Shown here in pieces: positions 58,217-64,000 of a stretch of 64,000 nucleotides of DNA. A model generated the notes under the pieces. That model was given only the letters and a program-made list of their open reading frames with translations. It was not told where the DNA came from and searched no databases. Within the stretch, counting starts at the first letter, position 1. The number at the start of each line of letters is the position of its first letter. The DNA comes from Neurospora intermedia (lineage: Eukaryota; Ascomycota; Sordariomycetes; Sordariales; Sordariaceae). The stretch spans positions 806,001 through 870,000 of the forward strand of contig BTPP01000011.1 of NCBI GenBank assembly GCA_037102815.1, in the 5' to 3' direction. The position numbers were made by a program, and so were the translations under genes.

Positions 58217-59635
58217 ATGGCCCGTAGAACAAGCCATCGAATGGGCCCATCCGATGTGGTCATTCTCGTCATGGGAATGACAGGCAGTGGGAAAAGTCAG
58301 TTTGTTTCAAAATTGACGGGAGAAAATGCCGGCGTTGGTCACAGTCTCACAGAAGGTATGTTTGATATCATATACAGGATCCCACCACAATCTGGAGTAC
58401 TGACAATTTCACTGAATGCAGGCACTGTTTCTCTTGACCTTTACAGCTGCGTCGAAGATGGCCAGCGAATCTTTGTGGCGGATACTCCTGGCTTTAACGA
58501 CACTCAAATCTCAGACGTCGAGATTTTGAAGGACATTGCCTTTTTTCTTGGCCAGCTCCATCTCAGAAACGTTCGCTTAGGAGGCATCCTCTATCTTCAT
58601 TCCATTACCGACAATCGAGTCAGCGGGTCGGCTCTGAGAACGTTCAACATGCTTCGAGCTTTGTGTGGCCCGCAAGCATTGAACTGCGCTGCTCTGGTAA
58701 CCACAAAGTGGGGCGCCTTGCGCAGTCCAAAGGATGACCTTGCGGCCTGTGACCGAGAGAACGAACTATTGTACACTTCAAACTTCTGGGGCGCCATGCG
58801 CCAGCACGGCAGCCAATCGTACAGATGGCTCGGAAGTGAGGCATCAGCCCGCTCTATTGTTCGGGAAGTCATTCAGACGAGCTGTCAAAGAACCTTCTCA
58901 CCAGTCCTTCAGATCCAACGCGAACTGATCGACGAGAAGCGACCCCTGGACAGCACCTCAGCCGGGCGTGAGATGATGACGCGTTACGAAGACAGACGTC
59001 AGAAGATCAAGCAGGAACTTGACGACTTCAGGTCTGAGCTACTCAGTTCCTCTGGTCTTACACGGGAAGAGCTTAACGAGGGTGAAGCGGAGGTGAACCG
59101 TTTGATGGACGAGCTCAGCAGATCAGAGACTTCCCAACAGGGGCTCCGCGTCAGCCAGCGAGATCTCTTCGAGCAAAAGACGGGCGAATACAAACAGTTG
59201 TATCAGGGAATCTGGGAGGGGGTAGAACAAGAGGATCAGATGGCCAGCGAGATTGATAGGCGCTTGTCGGCCTTCGAGCAGAGATTGAGTCATCTCGAAC
59301 CCAAGATGGACAGTGCCAAGGGCCTCGCCACTGCAGAAAACCCCCCGATCCCTCCCAGAGCCGGAACATGGGTAAGGGTGAGGCGTTTCCTCAAGCGGAA
59401 CGTGCTCCCGCTGCTTGGAGTTCTGGCAGGCGTGGGAGTTGTTGCGGCCGGTGCTGCGGTGATCAACCCGCCTCTGATAATGGCAGGTGCGCAACTCTTG
59501 GCATTGTCGTTTGCCGGAGTTCAATGGCACACTGATCAGGGCGTTGATGGGCCAGATCTGATAGCTGGCGTCGAAGGGGTGATTAGAGCTTGTCCACCGA
59601 CTCCTATAACTGCTGGTTATCGCATGCACACCTAG
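58217..59635 (+). CDS. GIMAP/AIG1-like P-loop GTPase with C-terminal hydrophobic hairpin
   Basis: Exons 58217..58355 and 58422..59635; 450 aa. The 66-nt intron (GTATGT donor, CTGAC, ATGCAG acceptor) is a multiple of three without a stop, so unspliced RNA would encode 22 extra residues. They are absent from the paralogue and disrupt the aligned SLTEG-TVSLDLY join. Walker A is GMTGSGKS (20-27), switch II DTPGFND (67-73), then YLHSITDNRVSGSA and TTKW in place of NKxD. A coiled coil spans about 230-355. Near the C terminus two hydrophobic stretches (VLPLLGVLAGVGVVAAGAAV and LIMAGAQLLALSFAGVQW), preceded by the basic RRFLKR, could form a membrane anchor or hairpin with Gly/Ala zipper character. 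GIMAP GTPases of animals are likewise often tail-anchored. Function in fungi unknown. Confidence 0.87.
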   Translation: MARRTSHRMGPSDVVILVMGMTGSGKSQFVSKLTGENAGVGHSLTEGMFDIIYRIPPQSGVLTISLNAGTVSLDLYSCVEDGQRIFVADTPGFNDTQISDVEILKDIAFFLGQLHLRNVRLGGILYLHSITDNRVSGSALRTFNMLRALCGPQALNCAALVTTKWGALRSPKDDLAACDRENELLYTSNFWGAMRQHGSQSYRWLGSEASARSIVREVIQTSCQRTFSPVLQIQRELIDEKRPLDSTSAGREMMTRYEDRRQKIKQELDDFRSELLSSSGLTREELNEGEAEVNRLMDELSRSETSQQGLRVSQRDLFEQKTGEYKQLYQGIWEGVEQEDQMASEIDRRLSAFEQRLSHLEPKMDSAKGLATAENPPIPPRAGTWVRVRRFLKRNVLPLLGVLAGVGVVAAGAAVINPPLIMAGAQLLALSFAGVQWHTDQGVDGPDLIAGVEGVIRACPPTPITAGYRMHT

Positions 59636-62600
59636 CCTGGAGCAGGTCTTCTTACCGTTACTGTATATATCGTTGATGTGGATCAAGAATGTAAGAAATT
59701 GGACAAAACACAATGGCGCATTCCAGAGGGCAGTGGAAGGAGAAGGAGAGATTCATTGGGAGGTGAAATGAGATGAAGTGGGAGATGATTCTTTTCTACT
59801 GGTAGGGGAGAAAACTGTCGAGGTATCGAATACTCGTATCTTGGGTCTGGTGGCGCCTTGGACACGAGTTTTGGGCTGGAGCGAACGACCATGCTCATAG
59901 CACCTAGTAGTGTGTAGATACCCGAAAAACAGGGCGTCGAGGTTGTCAGAGGTTTGACTGGTTGTAGCACAAGAATGCAGTGGCACTGAACAGGCAGACC
60001 AGACCAGACTCAGCGATTGAGACTTTCTTTCTGCTGCTGATGGAGCGGCAAGAGTCGACTGCTGAATGGTTGTGAGAATAAAGTAAAAACCGGACATGTC
60101 ATGGTCAGTACATTGCACCTTGGGCATACTCTTATCACGCACCAGGCGTCTTTATCAGACAGTATACCTCTAGGTCTAACTACGAGGCAGTTCTTGTAGG
60201 GGTAAAAAAAAAAAAGTCCGCAAGTGACTTCGACCGAGGTGCTTGTTCCCAGTGAGCATCTGGACGGACCGCGGCGGAGTCTGCTGGACGGGGAAGGATG
60301 ATCTATCTTTTTCTCGGGTTGCTGAATTCCGTTTTCATGTATCGGTATTTGTCATTCTCTTCCTTTGATTTAACTCGAGGCCATAATTGATGATAGTGGA
60401 CACAAAAAAGGAGAAAAGAAGAAAAGAAATAAAAAAGGAAAGAAAAGAAAAGAATTGCCGTCTTTGAAGCGAGCTAGAGGTAGCGTATGGTGCGGGGAAG
60501 GGAATCATTTCAGTGAGCGCTGTCGATTGTCACTTCCCCCCCTGCAGGCCGTTGCATTGCCCTAACTGTTTGTCGTCGCACGTGCATGTAGTGCCTGAGT
60601 TTTCCTTCGCTGTTCAATGCGTCTTCATTTTTTCATCTTCTTGTTACACTTTTCCCAAGCATCGTCTACTGTTCTTGACCTTGTCGCCGTCGTTCAATCC
60701 CCGCACTGGGCCGGGCTGTTTCCACGGTGTCCCCCAGCAGCGAAGAGATAGGCCAATTTCCCTAGCCCGTTGCCCACGCTTAGGCGCATAGAAAATGAAG
60801 CAAAGCTCATATTCCACATCCCTTTCTTTTTCCAGAGAAGCGCGATAGTTGAGTGCTGTATGTCGGAAGCCGGATGACGCCCCACTTCTCATCCCGGACC
60901 GGTGCGGCTATCGGAAGCTCCACTCACGGATGTGTGGGTCAATTTGTCTCAGACCAACGGCGGGGTACGTCGGTACCTTGCAGGCCATGTCGGGATGTGG
61001 CAGATCACCGCCCCCCACCATTTATGTATGTAAACCTGACAGGACGGGACAAGGTATTTTCAGCACCGTCTGTCTCATTTCCCAACATCGCACGTTGTCG
61101 GACGCCTCACGTCGTTACTACCTACGTCTAGTCCTCTTTTTCAACAACTTCCTGATCCCGACATCACATCCATCTGCAGCTGCACTCCAAAGCAGACATT
61201 AAGCCGACTCTCATTTCCACGATTCATTATCACCAATCGATGCCGACTCTTCTCCGATACTATTAATAAATAGCAAAGGATGAGTCTGGCCGAAACCGTG
61301 CGGAGCTGGCTGAGAGGAGAAGGTGGTCAGTTGACCTGGCATCTTTCTCAACAATGTCCTCCATATCTCAATGGGGATTAGGTTCACTTGTGTTGACTGG
61401 CCTGACAAGAATAGTCAGTGCATCATCGAGTCATTGATTGAGTCGACAGAGCCCTTCACCGCCTTTGGTTTCGCTTCTTCTCTCCAATCGATACGACAGC
61501 CAGCCAGTCCAATGTGGTCTTTCAGCTCGCATCCAATCCTGTCAACACGGGCGGCTAATCACCTTCGGGAAGGGACCATAGGCAAATGGAAATTGGTGAA
61601 AACTCCAGGCATCCCACTACTCAGCAGAGGCAAAAAGAGATTTGGCCGGTTTATTCGAGGGAATTGAAACGCCATCATCGAGTTCCGGGCTGATTGGTGA
61701 CAACGTTGCTGACCATAGCCATACAGGTGAGACAGGCAAGACTAGAGATGGAGGGAGAGTTGACTGAACACCCCTGGCTGTCGTCCCGTGGCTGCTTTAA
61801 GCCTTTGAGCCCGAGTATTCTAGTCTAGCTTTCTTATACCTGGACAAAGGACCAATTGCGCCACATACCAGCACTACGGGTCTGCCCCTTTCACGCAGCT
61901 CCGAAAGAAGTCCTGGCATAGTCCGCGGTCCACGCCCTTGGGATCACCACAACAGAATGTAACCCTGGGGCTTGACTAGCGCTGCTGTGGGCTTGCGGCT
62001 ACGGCGTGCTTCCGCGCCACTGACACTACGATACACTCGCTTCATCAACGCTCTCAGCAGTTGGTGTGGGTAGCAGCTTGGCATAAGCACAATGCGCTGA
62101 AGAATTCGATACCCCTTAACCAATGGGGGTAGCCGATCCAGACATCGATCATGGCGCAAATCCTTCCCTCCAATGTGGCAAAGCGTCAACTGAAGACGAC
62201 GCTTTATTTTATACCGGCCTGTGAACATCTGATAATAAACAAAGTTTGCTAGAGTTCCCCATCGGCTTGCCCGCCATTGCTCAACACCAAGACATTCCAG
62301 ACGTCCCCAGCACCTTCGACAGACTACCTAAGGTATCGTCACACACTCCTCATTCCGTCTTCCCCGTCAATGATGTACCCTGTCGGACTGGACTGATATG
62401 GAGACTGGCCCCTAACCTCACCGCATGGAGAGTTCCGCAAGAAAGCGAGACTGCAGTTGGTCATGTTCTTCTACTCTTCAGCATCACTTTGGTCTCAACC
62501 AGTCCACGGTGACTCTGATTCCTAACAACCATGTTCTTGGATTCCACGGACTACGCAATGTACCTCAAAGGCTGTCAAAGTCCCTTGGCATACAACAGTT

Positions 62601-63250
62601 CTATCCCTTTCCTTCCTAGGCCGATCACCGATCCAGGTAGTCACACTTCGCGCAACCAAGGAACGATGCCGGCTCGCCGCACGACCGACACTCTGTTGAG
62701 AAGCAAACCTTTCTTTGGTCCGCCCTTGCCGGCTTCGGTTAGCTCGCTTCCACAAGTCCGACGGCCGCCTACATCGTATAAAGGACTACACAGCGAAATC
62801 GATCATGCGTCGCAACATGATAGGGTGGTGTCATGACATGGTGCCGCGAATCGTGTGGGCGTGCGTGAGACCGGCGGGAGGCGTCAGTAGGTACAGGATC
62901 TTGCATGCTGTCCGCTGCGTATCGTGATCAAGATGAGCCGATTGGATAGTAGTCCTGTCGAAAAGGGCACATACATGAGGGAAGCAAGCTCGATGGCTCA
63001 TCAAACTTCGATTTGTGTCCCTGAACCCATGCTTCACCTACTCATGTAAGCGATCTTGACGATACACAAGTGTGACCCTTGCCAGGCACTGGTTACTGAT
63101 ATGCCTCCAGCTCGCTCCTGTCCATGGCCATGATGCTCAACCACCAAAGTTCTCATGACGACAGCGGCTTGTTCGGCCGCTTCTTACGCTGTTCGTCGAT
63201 TTTTTTTACTAGTTCAACTTTGACGTCGATGACTTCAACGACTCTTCACG
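59636..63250. other. Long intergenic, no gene seen
   Basis: About 3.6 kb. Contains a purine tract at 60404-60455 (GGAAAAGAAAAG type). Frames up to 129 codons occur on both strands, many without ATG starts, none with a recognisable domain or a convincing splice partner. The right end is the promoter of the beta-lactamase-like gene. Confidence 0.4.
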
Positions 63251-64000
63251 ATGCGGTTCCTGTCGCGTGCCTCTGGCGTTGCCGACGGAGTGTTTGGTGA
63301 ATGCATGGCTGCTACAAAACTGCTTGTTTCACGAACGTTTGGCTTTCGTCATGAGAGTACGGAGGTTGTTGACGAGGAAGCCATCGGAAAGAGGGATACG
63401 GACAGATGCCAACCACCTTCCGAAGCCTCCAGACACCATCGTCAAGATAGCATCTCTAGACGGGCTGTCGACAACCCTTATTCACCCAAGGTATCAGCGA
63501 CTAGTACCCTCATCAACGACACCAGTCACTCAGCAACTCTTCCCAAGCAGCCTTCTTCGTTGCCACTGTCGGTGGAGGAGATCCTAACCCTTACTAAGCC
63601 CACTATCGAGAAGCTTTTGCAAGATTCCGGGAGTGTGGGGGCTTCCATAGGGGTCCTTCGCCATGGTCAACAACATTTTGTCAATCTGGGGACTCAGGGT
63701 CTGGGAGTCGCCACGCTTCCGGATAAGGATACTGTCTACCTCATCTCATCAATGTCGAAGCCAATCATTTCTACGGCAGTAGGGATTATGATGGATGACT
63801 TTTCGAGATACCAGCTCAAGTTCGACACTCCAGTGTCAGCAGTCCTGTCTGAGCTTGAAGGCAGTCCCGGTATACTGAAGACATACACCAACCAGGAGCT
63901 TACCGTTGGTGACCTTTTAGACCTTCGTTCCTCGTTTCAGTGGATGACGAATCTGTGGGAAAGCCCCAATGGCGATATTCCATGGAAGACCATAGATCCA
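63251..64000 (+). CDS. Serine beta-lactamase-like protein, partial at right edge
   Basis: Open for 250 codons from ATG 63251 to the end of the window, with an in-frame TGA a few codons upstream, so no earlier start is possible in this exon. The first about 100 residues are polar and unrecognised, without a signal peptide; a later start at 63305 is possible. The beta-lactamase/transpeptidase fold (class C/PBP-like, Pfam Beta-lactamase) begins near residue 105: SVEEILTLTKPTIEKLLQDS, GSVGASIGVLRHGQ, then SSMSKPIIST carrying the SxxK catalytic Ser-Lys, and NQELTVGDLLDLRSSFQW. Fungal members are hydrolases or transesterases, some next to polyketide genes; the substrate cannot be told. The YxN and C-terminal motifs would lie outside the window. 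Confidence 0.85.
   Translation, partial: MRFLSRASGVADGVFGECMAATKLLVSRTFGFRHESTEVVDEEAIGKRDTDRCQPPSEASRHHRQDSISRRAVDNPYSPKVSATSTLINDTSHSATLPKQPSSLPLSVEEILTLTKPTIEKLLQDSGSVGASIGVLRHGQQHFVNLGTQGLGVATLPDKDTVYLISSMSKPIISTAVGIMMDDFSRYQLKFDTPVSAVLSELEGSPGILKTYTNQELTVGDLLDLRSSFQWMTNLWESPNGDIPWKTIDP

Overview
The window looks like nuclear DNA of a filamentous ascomycete, most likely a Sordariomycete of the Neurospora/Podospora/Chaetomium kind. The evidence is short introns (47-163 nt) with GTAAGT/GTATGT donors and CTAAC-type branch sites, a mitochondrial GUF1 with an ascomycete gene structure, a HET-domain gene, a secreted cellobiose dehydrogenase, a GH10 xylanase and a LaeA-like methyltransferase. 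Three nuclear-type tRNA genes are present. I find no CRISPR array and no recognisable transposon or virus-derived element. The exon models given here were built by hand, and all complete ones keep frame across every junction.

Layout. 0-3 kb: two BTB-domain genes on the minus strand, the first cut by the left edge. 3-9.5 kb: mostly non-coding, with one unrecognised two-exon gene (5.9-6.9 kb) and tRNA-Gly. 9.5-12.4 kb: a GT69 (CAP59/CMT1-type) glycosyltransferase and a small secreted protein. 13-15.1 kb: an ankyrin protein with a recent 72-bp in-frame tandem repeat at its N terminus. 16-19.4 kb: a tiny Ser/Thr-rich ORF and a HET-domain gene. 20.7-26 kb: a BTB cluster with two whole copies, one broken copy and one C-terminal relic. 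27.4-29 kb: an arrestin-like protein. 29.9 kb: intron-bearing tRNA-Lys. 30.3-33.2 kb: an eight-exon cellobiose dehydrogenase without a carbohydrate-binding module. 36.2 kb: initiator tRNA-Met. 37.0-38.1 kb: GH10 xylanase. 41.6-44.2 kb: a ten-exon LaeA-like methyltransferase in a segment bounded by long G and C homopolymers. 47.3-51.6 kb: a 1370-aa MIT-domain protein. 52.8-55.1 kb: GUF1. 56.1-59.6 kb: a head-to-head pair of paralogous GIMAP/AIG1-like P-loop GTPases. 63.25 kb to the right edge: the start of a serine beta-lactamase-like gene.

How they fit together. Cellobiose dehydrogenase and the xylanase lie 4 kb apart on the same strand and belong to the same plant-cell-wall-degrading programme. 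The HET gene, ankyrin gene, expanding and decaying BTB family and the paired P-loop GTPases are all fast-evolving families of the sort found in fungal allorecognition and signalling repertoires. Their close spacing here is seen; a shared role is inference. The most novel-looking items are the GTPase pair with contrasting C termini and a Cys-containing C-terminal region shared by the BTB paralogues, joined through a phase-1 intron at a conserved position.
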